Both the position numbers and the translations under genes were made by a program. Source: XN24 sp047921455 (lineage in GTDB: Bacteria; Pseudomonadota; Gammaproteobacteria; Steroidobacterales; XN24). From it: a stretch of 64,000 nucleotides of DNA. Location of the stretch: assembly GCA_047921455.1 (NCBI GenBank), contig JBLRWC010000011.1, positions 11,322-75,321 on the forward strand. Direction: 5' to 3'. Under the pieces are notes generated by a model that made no database searches, was not told the DNA's origin, and worked only from the letters and a program-made list of their open reading frames with translations. Position 1 is the stretch's first letter, and each line of letters starts with the position of its first letter. Positions 1 to 9,481 of the stretch are shown here, piece by piece.

Positions 1-3000
1 GTGGTCGATCTTACCCAGCTCGGCGGCCGGGATGGCGCGAGTGAGGCGGGTCGCTGGTATTACAGCCTGGCTTACCGGGTGATGCGGAATCTGCGCATCA
101 AGCTCGACCTGCAATCCTGGTGGCAGGAACGCATGCCGCTGCCGCCGCCGCAACGCCTGGGCGAATTCTTCTGGGAAGTCGTCATCGGCCAGACTCACCA
201 GCCGGTGACGGTTTTCCTTGACGAAATCGACAACGTGGAACAGCTGGAGTACGCCAGCGAGTTATTCAACATCGTGCGCGCCTGTCACGACGGGCGCGCG
301 GCCGAGCCGGAATACGAGCGCTTGTCTTTCGTGCTGCTGGGGGCTGCGCTGCCCGCCGGCAAGGCAGCACGGGCCGGCGTGGCGGCCACAGAAATCGGTG
401 TCCGCCTCGAGCTGCCGGACTTTAGCTTTGACGAGGCGAGGCCGCTGGCCGAAGGGCTGGGGCTTCCCACGGGTGACGCGGAGCGCGCGCTGTATCGCAT
501 TCTCTACTGGACCAACGGTCACCCGTACCTGACCCAGAAGCTCTGCCAGGCCGTCGCGCGCAATGCGGGCCGCATCAATTCCGACGAAGCCGTAGACCGG
601 CTGGTTGCGGCGCGCTTCTTTACCCGCAATGCGATCGCGACCGAAACCAGCATGAGCCGCGTGCTCGATGGGCTGGATCGCGCCGACAAGCTGGCGCGCC
701 CCGCGCTGCGGCTGTACCGGCGGATCCACCGGGGCCGCCGCCCGAAGTACCTGGCGGGTAACCCGGAGCATGAATTATTGCGTGTCTGCGGCCTGGTGAA
801 CCTTGATGCGGAGCGCCAGCTGGTGGTGCGTAACCGGATTTATGCCGAGGTGTTCACGCACCGCTGGTCGCGGGACGCGCTGCCGGGAGAGTGGGGCAAG
901 CTTGGCCGGGCTGCCGTCATCCTGGCGCTGGTCATCGGGGTCGGCTGGAGCTATGTCGAAGTATTGCCCCGGCCATACGAAGAGACTTTGCGGGTCGGTT
1001 CTGTCGAGCTGGACGAGGCCCTCGAAGCGTGGTCGTCGCTGCGCCGCCTGCCGGGTTTCGGGGCGCGTGCTGACCGTCTGCTGGGGCGGGTGCTGACCAG
1101 GCGCAGCCGCCTTGCGGAGGAGTGGTCCGAGGCTGCGGCCGTCGACGCCCGGCTCCGTGCCATGCCGGGTTTCCAGGCCCGGGCGGATGCCTTGCTGGTG
1201 GATTACTGGGAACGCCGGGCGGCGGCGGCGGAAGCCGCTGAACGGCGCGACCATGCGCTGCTGTACCGGCTGCAGGCCTACGAGGCGGGGCCGACCGCCG
1301 ATGCCGGTCTTGCCATGGAGCTCAAGGGCGGCGGCTACCAGCAGTTGCGCGCAGTGATCCGGCCCGCCGGCGTTACGAGCGCGGTGGCGCCGGTGGCTGA
1401 CGGTCGCGGCATCGTGACGGTGAGCGCAGGGAATGTCGTCCAACGATGGCATGCGAATTCCGGTCTGCCCGAGCCAGGCGCCGGACTCGAATTGCTGGCC
1501 GAGGAATTCGTCGCGGTGCGACGCCGGCTCAGCCTGGATAGCGATGGCCGCGTCAGCCGGCTGGGCGTCGAACTGCGGCTCGATCATCCTCGCCCAGCGG
1601 ACCTGTATGTCACGCTGACGTCGCCCTCTGGCCGCACGGCGCGCTTGCCGATGCCGGCCAATGCTGACCAGCAGGTATTCGTGTTCGGTGAAGACAGTGC
1701 GCCGGAACTGCGCGCTATGCGTGGTGAGCCGGCCCAGGGCACCTGGCTGTTGGAAATCGAAGATCGCGAGCGCGGTGGACGGGGATTTTTCGATGGCTGG
1801 ATGTTGAGCGCCTCGCCGGCGCCCGGCCACCGCGCCGAAGACCGGCCGGAGAATCGCCTGCTATTGCCGGCTCCCACGCGCAGTTCCGCAGTGCACGTGG
1901 CGCTGGCGCCACAGGGTTCCACGGTCGCGGCCCTGCCGCGTAACCCGGAAGCCCGTGGCCGCCTGCAGGCTTGGAGCGTCGTCTCCGGCGAGCCCCTTGC
2001 CAGCGTGGCCGTGGCTGCTGGGCAACGCTGGCTCGGTTTTGCCGACGACACCACTCTGTTACTGGTCGAGCAGGTGCGAGGCGGTGAGCAACTGCGCGTG
2101 CTGGATCTGGACGGAACAGAGCATTTTTTAAGTCGTGCGGACGGCGGATTCACGGCCGGACCGGGGGTATCGCCCGATGCAGGCTATATCGCGATGGCGG
2201 AAACGATGCCGAAGGCGGCCTGGATCAAGGCGCTGGACTCAGGGCGCGAGGTCTTCCGCCTGCCGTCCGCCAGCGAGGCGACGGCCGTGGCAGTTTCGTC
2301 GGGTGGCCTGCTGCTGGCCGTTGCCGATCGAAGCAACGTGGTGCGCGTCTGGCATGCGACCGACGGCGGGTTGCTGGCGGAATTTCCGCAGGACGCGCTG
2401 GTCGAGAGCCTGCTGTTCGATCACTCTGGTCGCTGGTTGGCGAGCGCGGACCTGGACGGGCAGGTGCGGATCTGGGACCTGGCGCCGCCGGCGGCGACGC
2501 CGACCCTGGTCCGTCCCGCCGGTGAGCCGCGCCAGTTTGCGTTCGATCGGAGCGGGCGCCGCTTCGTGGTGCGTGCGCCCGCGGGGAACCACGAGGTATG
2601 GAGTTTGCCGGCGGCGGTACCGCGTGGCCCGGTGCTTCCGCACGTGGACGCATGGATGGCGCCGTCCGGTGCCAGGGAACGGTTTGCCGGCGCCCGGTTG
2701 GCGCTGCTTGGCGACGGTCGACTGGTGTCTGGACAGGGCACGCGCAGCATACGCATCTGGGATACCGGGCCGGCGCTTGAACCCATTGAGCTGCCGCGTA
2801 TTCCGCCCGTCGTGGCGCTGGCGCCCGCGGGCCTGCGGATGGCCGCCGGACTGGCGGACGGCCGTGTCCTATTGCGGAGACGCGATCCCGACTCGATGTT
2901 GCTGGAACAGGCGGTGGTCACTACGGGCGGGATGCGCCACGGCGGCGCGGTGACGGCGCTCGAGTTCTCGCCGGAAGGCGGTCGGCTGGTCAGCGTCGGC

Positions 3001-3849
3001 GCCGACGGTAGTGTGCTGTTGTGGAATGCACAGACGGGCGAACAGCTGGGCGAGTTATTTCACCACGGCAGCGGTCGGGTGGCGGCGATCGAGTTGGGGC
3101 CGGACGGCGGCCAGCTGGTCACGGTGGGCGAACTCGGCGCCTGGACGTGGGATGCGCGGACCGGGGCGGCCGGCAGCGCGCTCGGACCGGGCCGGGCGGT
3201 GACGGCGGTGGCGCTCGATCCGTCTGGCTCGCGTGCTTTCACCGGAACCCCGGATGGTGTCGTGGAAAGCTGGGACATGGCCAGCGGTGAACGACTCTGG
3301 TCCGCCGCTATCGCTGCGCCGGTGGCGAGGATCGCTGTGAGTGCTGACAGCGCCCGGGTTGCGGTCGCCAGTGGCACCGGGTTCGTGCAGGCGTGGGGCA
3401 TGGGCGCTGCGGGCCGTCCTTTGCATACGACCTTGGCTGCGCCGGTGATCGGGCTGCGGTTTTCCCCGGACGGCATGGCGTTATTGGCCCAGACCGACTC
3501 GTGGATGCATCGACTCGAGGTGATCGATGGCCGGCTGCAGGTCATCGCCAGCCGCCTGCTGCCGGCGGCACTGCCGCCGGGTGCCTGGCGCAGCGCGGGG
3601 ACCGACGGTACAAGGATCGTGCTGGTCGGTGGCGCGCACAGCGAAACGATGGGTGTGCTGGACTTCACCCGGGCGTCGTTACCGCCGGATGAGTGGCAGT
3701 CAGACCTCGACGTCTGGCAACAGAAACTGCAACTCTATTTTGGCGCGGACGGCGAACTGCACCCTGGTCCGCTGGCGGAGCCAGAGCCGCTCGCGGAGCC
3801 CGAGCCGCTGGCGGGCAGCGTTGCGGTGGCCGCGGAGGATCTGCCCTGA
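1..3849 (+). CDS. AAA_35-like / WD40 membrane protein with inserted P-domain (5' end outside window)
   Basis: The frame is open from base 1, so the gene starts upstream; the GTG at base 1 is probably internal. In-window residues 1-200 match the AAA_35 family (AAA-like ATPases often fused to WD40 or TIR), with a Walker B-like VFLDEID at 71-77; the Walker A loop must lie before the window. A membrane helix lies at about 300-320, followed by an alpha-helical linker to about 430. From about 445 to 1230 there are at least ten degenerate WD40 blades (RVWHATDG, RIWDLAP, LLWNAQTG, ESWDMASG). A proprotein-convertase P-domain (about 508-605, DLYVTLTSPSG to GTWLLEIED) interrupts the propeller after its first blade. 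The tail repeats PLAEPE. The topology suggests a cytoplasmic ATPase and an extracytoplasmic propeller. Function unknown; a signalling or scaffold role is inference. Confidence 0.8.
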   Translation: MVDLTQLGGRDGASEAGRWYYSLAYRVMRNLRIKLDLQSWWQERMPLPPPQRLGEFFWEVVIGQTHQPVTVFLDEIDNVEQLEYASELFNIVRACHDGRAAEPEYERLSFVLLGAALPAGKAARAGVAATEIGVRLELPDFSFDEARPLAEGLGLPTGDAERALYRILYWTNGHPYLTQKLCQAVARNAGRINSDEAVDRLVAARFFTRNAIATETSMSRVLDGLDRADKLARPALRLYRRIHRGRRPKYLAGNPEHELLRVCGLVNLDAERQLVVRNRIYAEVFTHRWSRDALPGEWGKLGRAAVILALVIGVGWSYVEVLPRPYEETLRVGSVELDEALEAWSSLRRLPGFGARADRLLGRVLTRRSRLAEEWSEAAAVDARLRAMPGFQARADALLVDYWERRAAAAEAAERRDHALLYRLQAYEAGPTADAGLAMELKGGGYQQLRAVIRPAGVTSAVAPVADGRGIVTVSAGNVVQRWHANSGLPEPGAGLELLAEEFVAVRRRLSLDSDGRVSRLGVELRLDHPRPADLYVTLTSPSGRTARLPMPANADQQVFVFGEDSAPELRAMRGEPAQGTWLLEIEDRERGGRGFFDGWMLSASPAPGHRAEDRPENRLLLPAPTRSSAVHVALAPQGSTVAALPRNPEARGRLQAWSVVSGEPLASVAVAAGQRWLGFADDTTLLLVEQVRGGEQLRVLDLDGTEHFLSRADGGFTAGPGVSPDAGYIAMAETMPKAAWIKALDSGREVFRLPSASEATAVAVSSGGLLLAVADRSNVVRVWHATDGGLLAEFPQDALVESLLFDHSGRWLASADLDGQVRIWDLAPPAATPTLVRPAGEPRQFAFDRSGRRFVVRAPAGNHEVWSLPAAVPRGPVLPHVDAWMAPSGARERFAGARLALLGDGRLVSGQGTRSIRIWDTGPALEPIELPRIPPVVALAPAGLRMAAGLADGRVLLRRRDPDSMLLEQAVVTTGGMRHGGAVTALEFSPEGGRLVSVGADGSVLLWNAQTGEQLGELFHHGSGRVAAIELGPDGGQLVTVGELGAWTWDARTGAAGSALGPGRAVTAVALDPSGSRAFTGTPDGVVESWDMASGERLWSAAIAAPVARIAVSADSARVAVASGTGFVQAWGMGAAGRPLHTTLAAPVIGLRFSPDGMALLAQTDSWMHRLEVIDGRLQVIASRLLPAALPPGAWRSAGTDGTRIVLVGGAHSETMGVLDFTRASLPPDEWQSDLDVWQQKLQLYFGADGELHPGPLAEPEPLAEPEPLAGSVAVAAEDLP

Positions 3850-3923
3850 ATGTGACCCGCTTCAAGCCACAATCGTGTCCCGAGAGGCTACACTCCGAGC
3901 GTCAGGGGACGGGAGAGCTTGCC

Positions 3924-4370
3924 ATGAGGTACTTGTTGCCAATCGTGACCGCCTTGGTCGTGGTAGCCGGCTGCGCTGAAGAACAGCCCATGACCGTGTC
4001 CCAGTTCCTGGAGAACGAAACGGCGCTCTACGGCACGCTGGAGCGTTGCCAGAATGATCCCGAGACCGCCAAAAGTGCGGAGTGTCGTAACGCCCGTGCC
4101 GCCGGAGAACGTATTTCCGTGATCGAGGAACGGGCCCTGCACAAGGCGCAGGAACAAGCCTTTATCAGTGCGCGCGAAGAATATCGCGAGCGGCTCGATC
4201 GGGAGCGCGAGCTGCGCCGCCAGGCCGAAGCCGAAGCCGCGGCGGCCCGTCTAGAGATGCTCACCACTACCATGCCGGACGAGGCGCCGGACGAGGCGCT
4301 GGACGACGGGGCCGACGAGCAGGACGAAACGGCGTCCAGCGAGCCGCCCGAGACGACCAGCAACGACTGA
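3924..4370 (+). CDS. EexN-like lipoprotein
   Basis: A 148-residue protein with a short hydrophobic signal ending in a lipobox (VVVAGC), so Cys16 or so would be lipidated. The segment after the signal (TVSQFLEN, then ERCQNDPE and ECRNARAA) has the two-cysteine pattern of EexN-family lipoproteins, named for entry exclusion in conjugative plasmids but also common on chromosomes. The middle is a charged coiled coil rich in Glu and Arg and the tail is acidic. ATG chosen because the signal peptide starts there and a GGGAG ribosome site lies 8 bases upstream. No conjugation genes are nearby, so an exclusion role is not supported. Confidence 0.75.
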   Translation: MRYLLPIVTALVVVAGCAEEQPMTVSQFLENETALYGTLERCQNDPETAKSAECRNARAAGERISVIEERALHKAQEQAFISAREEYRERLDRERELRRQAEAEAAAARLEMLTTTMPDEAPDEALDDGADEQDETASSEPPETTSND

Positions 4371-4388
4371 GAACGCGCGGCGCTCAGT
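4366..4388. terminator. Possible hairpin between convergent genes
   Basis: ACTGAG and CTCAGT form inverted arms around an 11-base GC-rich loop. The arms cover the stop codons of the lipoprotein gene and of fbaA, which converge here with 13 bases between them. TTT follows on the plus strand. It could serve as a weak bidirectional terminator. Confidence 0.35.
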
Positions 4389-5478
4389 TTCGGTCGATAC
4401 AATTCAGGTCGGCAAAGGCCTCCTTGAGACGCTCCACCATCGCTTTTTCACCCTCTCGCAACCAGACGCGCGGATCATAGTGCTTCTTGTTTGGCTTGTC
4501 CGCGCCATCGGGATTGCCGATCTGCCCTTGCAGGTAATCGCGTTTCGCCTCGTAATAGTTTTTGACACCCGCCCAGGTCGCCCACTGTGTATCGGTATCG
4601 ATATTCATTTTGACCACGCCGTAGGAAATCGCTTCGGCGATCTTGTCTTTCTCGGAGCCGGAACCGCCGTGGAAGACAAAGCTCACCGGCTTTGGCCCGG
4701 TCTCATGAGTGGCGCGGACGTGTTCCTGTGAGTTCTTGAGAATCTCCGGCGTGAGCATTACGTTGCCCGGCTTGTAAACCCCATGCACGTTGCCGAACGA
4801 GGCTGCGATGGTGAAGTTCGGGCTGATGGCGGACAACGTCTTGTAGGCGTACTCGACATCCTCAGGCTGGGTATACAAGGCCGAGTTGTCGATGTTCGTG
4901 TTGTCCACGCCATCTTCTTCGCCGCCGGTGACGCCGAGTTCGATCTCCAGCGCCATGCCTAACGGCGCCATGCGGCGCAGGTATTCGGCGCAGGTGCCGA
5001 TATTTTCCTCGAGTGCTTCTTCCGAGAGATCGAGCATGTGCGACGAATAAAGCGGTTTGCCGGTTTGCTCGAATTGACGGCGGCTCGCTTCGAGCAGGCC
5101 GTCGATCCAGGGCAGGAGCTTGCGGGCGGCATGGTCGGTGTGCAGGATGACCGGCACGCCATAGGCCTCGGCGACCGCGTGCACGTAGCGCGCACCTGCA
5201 ATGGAGCCAAGAATAGCTGCTTGTTGCTGGTCGTTCGGCAGGGACTTGCCGGAAAAAAATGTGCCGCCACCGTTGGAAAACTGGATGATCACCGGCGAAT
5301 TGACCGCGCTGGCAGCTTCCAGGACGGCATTAACCGAGTTCGAGTTGACGACGTTGACGGCCGGGATCGCAAAGCCTTCGGCTTGTGCGAGCCGGAAAAT
5401 ATCCATCACGGCATCGCCAGTCACGACGCCCGGACGAGCAACTGAAGAGACCCGGGCAGCGCTGGTCTGTTGCGACAT
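4384..5478 (-). CDS. fbaA: Class II fructose-bisphosphate aldolase
   Basis: A 364-residue zinc-dependent aldolase that splits fructose 1,6-bisphosphate into glyceraldehyde 3-phosphate and dihydroxyacetone phosphate in glycolysis and gluconeogenesis. The zinc-binding HTDH motif, the downstream ELGVTGGEEDGVDN stretch and the VFHGGSGS phosphate-binding loop are present, and the length is close to E. coli FbaA (about 359). This is the long FbaA type, not the shorter Gat/Kba type. AGAGGA lies 6-7 bases before the ATG. It stands alone on the minus strand, away from gap/pgk. Confidence 0.95.
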   Translation of the reverse strand: MSQQTSAARVSSVARPGVVTGDAVMDIFRLAQAEGFAIPAVNVVNSNSVNAVLEAASAVNSPVIIQFSNGGGTFFSGKSLPNDQQQAAILGSIAGARYVHAVAEAYGVPVILHTDHAARKLLPWIDGLLEASRRQFEQTGKPLYSSHMLDLSEEALEENIGTCAEYLRRMAPLGMALEIELGVTGGEEDGVDNTNIDNSALYTQPEDVEYAYKTLSAISPNFTIAASFGNVHGVYKPGNVMLTPEILKNSQEHVRATHETGPKPVSFVFHGGSGSEKDKIAEAISYGVVKMNIDTDTQWATWAGVKNYYEAKRDYLQGQIGNPDGADKPNKKHYDPRVWLREGEKAMVERLKEAFADLNCIDRN

Positions 5479-5523
5479 GGTGTTTCCTCTTGGTGGATCA
5501 GGACAATGAGATTGTGGGGAATA

Positions 5524-6303
5524 CTAGCCGATTGAAAGTCGCGGCGGGACCTCGGCCCGCAGGCTGGCTTCGTGGTGCTGGTGTGAGTGGTCCAGGTACT
5601 CGCCTGGTGGGGCGTGCTCGCCGTGTCCACCGTGATCGTGCATGCCGGCCATGCGCATCAGCGGCGTGGCGGCTGTCCAGGCACCGAACAGGACCAGCAA
5701 CCAGCCCAGCGCGCGTCGCCGACGGGCGGTCAACCAGCTGCCACCCCGGCCCGAGGCCCAGGCCAGGCCGACCATGGCGGGCGCCGTGCCCAGGCCGAAC
5801 ACCGCCATGAACAGCGCGCCGTTGAGCGCCGTGCCGCTGGCTGCGGCCGCCGCCAGCATGCCGTAAACCAGGCCACAGGGCAGCCAGCCCCACAGGGCGC
5901 CGAGCGCGAGTGCCTGGCCGGCATGGCGGGGCGGTATGAAACGGCGTGCCACGGGCGCCAGGGTGCGCCAGAGCCGTGCGCCGGCTGCCTCGAGCGGCGC
6001 CAGTACCCGGAGATTGATGGCGACCTGTAAACCCAGCAAAATTAATATGATGCCCATCACGAGGCGCAGCCACGGGCCGAGCCCCGCAGCGCCCGCGAGC
6101 CCGCCGCCGATGGCGCCGGCGACGGCGCCGGCTACCGCGTAGCTGGCAATGCGGCCGGTACTGTAGGCCACCGCAAACGAGCCGCGGCCGCCGCCCGCGA
6201 CGCCCAGTGCGCCGGCGATGCCGCCGCACATGCTCAGGCAATGGACACTGCCGACGAATCCCCCGAGCAGCGCAGCCAGCAATGTCGCCTCGATGGTCAT
6301 CAT
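5524..6303 (-). CDS. SafE/UreH-type membrane protein of the cbb3 cluster
   Basis: A 259-residue polytopic membrane protein of the sulfite exporter TauE/SafE superfamily, of the UreH-like subtype that often closes cco gene clusters. The N-terminus has the characteristic GSVHCLSMCGG motif (His-Cys-x-x-x-Cys), which could handle a metal ion. About six membrane helices are visible, and a His-rich segment (HDHGGHGEH, then HSHQHHE) near the C-terminus also suggests metal binding. It overlaps ccoS by ATGA, so it is likely translationally coupled. Start 6303 or 6300 (two adjacent ATGs). A copper-supply or maturation role for cbb3 oxidase is inferred from position; sulfite export is less likely. Confidence 0.8.
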   Translation of the reverse strand: MMTIEATLLAALLGGFVGSVHCLSMCGGIAGALGVAGGGRGSFAVAYSTGRIASYAVAGAVAGAIGGGLAGAAGLGPWLRLVMGIILILLGLQVAINLRVLAPLEAAGARLWRTLAPVARRFIPPRHAGQALALGALWGWLPCGLVYGMLAAAAASGTALNGALFMAVFGLGTAPAMVGLAWASGRGGSWLTARRRRALGWLLVLFGAWTAATPLMRMAGMHDHGGHGEHAPPGEYLDHSHQHHEASLRAEVPPRLSIG

Positions 6304-6506
6304 TCGTCTTCCTTGTCGTCCGTGTCGTTCCTGCGACCAGCAGGGCGGTTCGCCGCAGGCGGCTTCCTGTCATCGTCCAGCAGGATGCGCCACGCCGGGC
6401 TCTCCAGGTCATCGAACTGGTCGTTGCTCACCGCCCAGAAAAAAGCCCACAGCGCGCCAATGACGATCAGGATGCCCATCGGAATCATGAGATACAAAAT
6501 GCTCAT
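6300..6506 (-). CDS. ccoS: cbb3 oxidase maturation protein CcoS
   Basis: A 68-residue protein with one N-terminal membrane helix (LYLMIPMGILIVIGALWAFF) followed by the NDQFDDLESPAWRIL stretch typical of CcoS. CcoS is needed for cofactor (heme/copper) insertion into cbb3-type cytochrome c oxidase. The C-terminal tail is charged and of low complexity. It overlaps ccoI upstream and the SafE-like gene downstream, each by an ATGA, which places it firmly in the assembly operon. Confidence 0.93.
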   Translation of the reverse strand: MSILYLMIPMGILIVIGALWAFFWAVSNDQFDDLESPAWRILLDDDRKPPAANRPAGRRNDTDDKEDE

Positions 6507-8965
6507 GCGCTGGCGTTTTCCGGGACGGCGGGCGTAGCGGCAGCCGTTTGCCCGCGTGGCGGCCGCGACAGCCGCAGCGCATTCAGTACCACCAGCAGGG
6601 AGCTGGCCGACATGCCAAGAGCCGCCATCCAGGGCGTGATGAGACCGGCGGCCGCGAGCGGCAGGGCGAGCAGGTTATAGCCGGCCGCCCAGGCAAGGTT
6701 CTGGCGCACGATGCGCAGCGTGCGACGCGCATGGGCCACGCCCTCGGACAAGGGGGCCAACGAATCGCCGAGCAGCACCATGTCCGCGCTGGTCTGTGCC
6801 AACGAGCTGCCGGCTGCCATGGCCACGGAAACGTCGGCGCCCGCAAGTACCGGGGCATCATTGACGCCGTCGCCGATCATGACCACGGTTTCGCCGGCCT
6901 GTTGCCGGCGGCGCAACAGGGCCAGCTTTTCTTCGGGCGCCATGCCCGCCTGCCAGTCGGCGACCCCGACCGCAGCAGCCACCGGCGCGACGGCTGCGGC
7001 AGAATCACCGCTGGCGATCTCGATCGACAGGCCCGCGGCTTGCAACTGCTGCAACTGGCTGCGCGCACTGGCGCGCAGGCGGTCCGCAAGCCGAAAGATC
7101 GCGGCCGGGCCCTGTTCACTCGCCAGGCAAACGACCGTGTCCTCGCCGTCGGCGGGGAGCGCAGTCGCACCGTCGCTGAGCGCGGCGGCCCAGTCCGGTC
7201 GGCCGAGCCGCCAGCGACGTTCGTCCACGACGCCTTCGATCCCGAGTCCGGGCGATACCCGGACCTGGCTGGCCGTCCCTGCCGGCGCGGCGACCAGGAA
7301 GGCCCGCGCGATGGGATGTTCGGAAACGGCCTCGAGCGCAGCGGCGATACCCAGCGCAGCATCCCGGTCGACATCGCCGACCGCCTCCACGGCGACGATG
7401 CGCGGCTGGCCATGGGTAAGGGTGCCGGTCTTGTCGAATATGACGCGCCGGACCCGGGCGAGTTTTTCCACGGCCCCGCCGCGCGTCACCAGCAAGCCGC
7501 GGCGGGCGAGGAAGCCGGTGGACGCCGTCAATGCGGCGGGGGTCGCGATGGACAGCGCGCAGGGGCAGGTGGCTACCAGCACCGCGAGCGTCACCGCGAA
7601 GGCCCGGGAGGGGTCGATGATATTCCACGCGATCCAGGTCAGCGCGGCGGCGCCGAGCACGCCGATCACGAACCAGCGCGCTACCACGTCGGCACTCACC
7701 GCGATCGGGGGACGCTCCGACTGCGCCCGGTCCAGCAAGCGGCCGATCGACGAGACCAGCGTATCGGCGCCGGTGCGCTCGACGGTGAATTCGAGCGGGT
7801 CGCCCAGGTTGATGCTGCCGGCGAGCGCCGCCTCGCCCATGCGGCGAACCCGCGCCCGTGATTCCCCGGTCAGCATGGACTCATCCAGGCGCGCGCCGTC
7901 GCCGCCAAGCGTGCCGTCGGCCGGCAAGGTCTCACCGTGCCGTACCAAGACCACGTCGCCGGGCAGCAGTTCGCGGAGCGCAATCGTCTCCCATTCGCCC
8001 GCTGCACTGCGCCGCCGCGCCGATTCCGGCAAGAGCCGGGCCAGCGCTTCGTGCGTATCGCCGGCGCGGTGGCGGGCGCTCATCTCGAGGTAGCGCCCGA
8101 GCAACAGGAAAAACGTAAACATGGTGACGGATTCGAAGTAGACCTCGCCGGCGCCGATGAGGGTGTGCCATGAACTCGCCAACCAGGCGCCGCCGATGGC
8201 GAGCGACACCGGCACATCCATGCCCGGTTGCCCGGAGCGCAGGTCGCGCCACGCGCCGGCATAGAAGGGGAAGGCGGCATACAAGGCCACCGGAGTCGCC
8301 ACCAGCATGCTGACCCAGCGGAACAGTTGCTCGAGGCCCGGGTCCATGTCCTGGAATACCCCGACCCAGAGGGCCACCGCGTACATCATGACCTGCATCA
8401 TGCCGATGCCGGCCACGCCGAGTCGCCGCAAGGCCTTGCGTTGCTCGCGCTGGGCAGCTTCGACGCCGCCGGCGCCGCCGGGATGGGGCCGATAGCCCAA
8501 CCGCGACATGATGCCGAGTGCGCCGCTGAGATCGAGCTGGTCGGGGTCCCATACCAGGCGCGCGCGCGAGGAAGACGGGTTGACGCGGATTTCGCGTACG
8601 CCCGGCACCTGCTCGAGGCTGCGCTCGATCAGCCAGCTGCAGGCTGCGCAGCGCACACCCTCGACCAGCATGGTGCAAGTGCGCAGTCCCGCCTCGTCGG
8701 GCGTGCTGACCGCAGCGAGCATTTCGGGGCGGTCGAAGGGCTTCCAGGGCAGATCCGGTGTTTCCAGGGCGCTACTGTCTGCCGGGCGCCCCGTCGGCAG
8801 GGTGCGGAAACGGTAATAGTCGGCCAGCCCTGTCTCCCGGATCAGTTCCGCGACGGCCTTGCAGCCCGGGCAACAGACGCGATGACTATGGGCATCGATC
8901 TTGACGAACCACGGCTCGGTCCCGGTGAGGGCCTCGCCACAGTGGAAGCAGTCGGATCCAGCCAC
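6503..8965 (-). CDS. ccoI: Copper-exporting P1B-type ATPase for cbb3 assembly
   Basis: An 820-residue P-type ATPase. In order: an N-terminal cysteine-rich metal domain (CFHCGEAL then CCPGCKAV), a heavy-metal-associated domain with CAAC, membrane helices with the TCPCAL ion-binding motif, the DKTGTLT phosphorylation site, and GDGVNDAPVL near the C-terminus. This is the FixI/CcoI layout. CcoI delivers Cu+ across the inner membrane for the binuclear centre of CcoN. It lies between ccoH and ccoS with a 6-base gap and an ATGA overlap. A separate copper-detoxification pump is unlikely in this context. Confidence 0.95.
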   Translation of the reverse strand: MAGSDCFHCGEALTGTEPWFVKIDAHSHRVCCPGCKAVAELIRETGLADYYRFRTLPTGRPADSSALETPDLPWKPFDRPEMLAAVSTPDEAGLRTCTMLVEGVRCAACSWLIERSLEQVPGVREIRVNPSSSRARLVWDPDQLDLSGALGIMSRLGYRPHPGGAGGVEAAQREQRKALRRLGVAGIGMMQVMMYAVALWVGVFQDMDPGLEQLFRWVSMLVATPVALYAAFPFYAGAWRDLRSGQPGMDVPVSLAIGGAWLASSWHTLIGAGEVYFESVTMFTFFLLLGRYLEMSARHRAGDTHEALARLLPESARRRSAAGEWETIALRELLPGDVVLVRHGETLPADGTLGGDGARLDESMLTGESRARVRRMGEAALAGSINLGDPLEFTVERTGADTLVSSIGRLLDRAQSERPPIAVSADVVARWFVIGVLGAAALTWIAWNIIDPSRAFAVTLAVLVATCPCALSIATPAALTASTGFLARRGLLVTRGGAVEKLARVRRVIFDKTGTLTHGQPRIVAVEAVGDVDRDAALGIAAALEAVSEHPIARAFLVAAPAGTASQVRVSPGLGIEGVVDERRWRLGRPDWAAALSDGATALPADGEDTVVCLASEQGPAAIFRLADRLRASARSQLQQLQAAGLSIEIASGDSAAAVAPVAAAVGVADWQAGMAPEEKLALLRRRQQAGETVVMIGDGVNDAPVLAGADVSVAMAAGSSLAQTSADMVLLGDSLAPLSEGVAHARRTLRIVRQNLAWAAGYNLLALPLAAAGLITPWMAALGMSASSLLVVLNALRLSRPPRGQTAAATPAVPENASA

Positions 8966-8971
8966 GGATCG

Positions 8972-9481
8972 TCAGGGCGTGCCGATCGGCACCAGCAGGA
9001 GCTGGCGCTCACCGGCGAGTTCGCCCGACAGGCGCCATTCGCGATCGCCCGGGTAAAGCTGCAGGTACCAGCGGCCCGTGAGCGGCTCGAGCTGGCCGCT
9101 CCAGCCATCGGGTACGCGCATCAAGGGGATGACCTGGTCTCGTTCCTCCACCAGCGGGTGCGAGAGGCGCAGTTCAAGCGTTTCCGGCATCACCGTATCC
9201 GGGTCCAGACGCACGTGCACCAGGCCCGCCGCTTCGATCAGCCGGATTTCGGCCGTCAGGCCGAGTGCGGCGGCCGCATGCTCGCGCTCCAGCCGCTGTT
9301 CGGTGGAGCGGGCAATGCGCGAATAGTCGTCCACGACCATGGGGTTCGGCCTGCTGATGGCGAGCCACAATGTCACGAAGCTGGCGATGACCACCGAGCT
9401 GGGCAGCGCGATCAAAAACCAGGGCCAGAACTGCCGGTACCACGGCTCGGGGTAATGTTCCTGCTCGGGAATGGCGCTCAT
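8972..9481 (-). CDS. ccoH: FixH/CcoH family protein
   Basis: A 169-residue protein with a single membrane helix near the N-terminus (FWPWFLIALPSSVVIASF) and a periplasmic domain rich in beta strands. This matches FixH/CcoH, a small assembly factor that stays associated with cbb3 oxidase. The ATG overlaps the ccoG stop by ATGA. Its position between ccoG and ccoI is the standard ccoGHIS order. Confidence 0.92.
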   Translation of the reverse strand: MSAIPEQEHYPEPWYRQFWPWFLIALPSSVVIASFVTLWLAISRPNPMVVDDYSRIARSTEQRLEREHAAAALGLTAEIRLIEAAGLVHVRLDPDTVMPETLELRLSHPLVEERDQVIPLMRVPDGWSGQLEPLTGRWYLQLYPGDREWRLSGELAGERQLLLVPIGTP

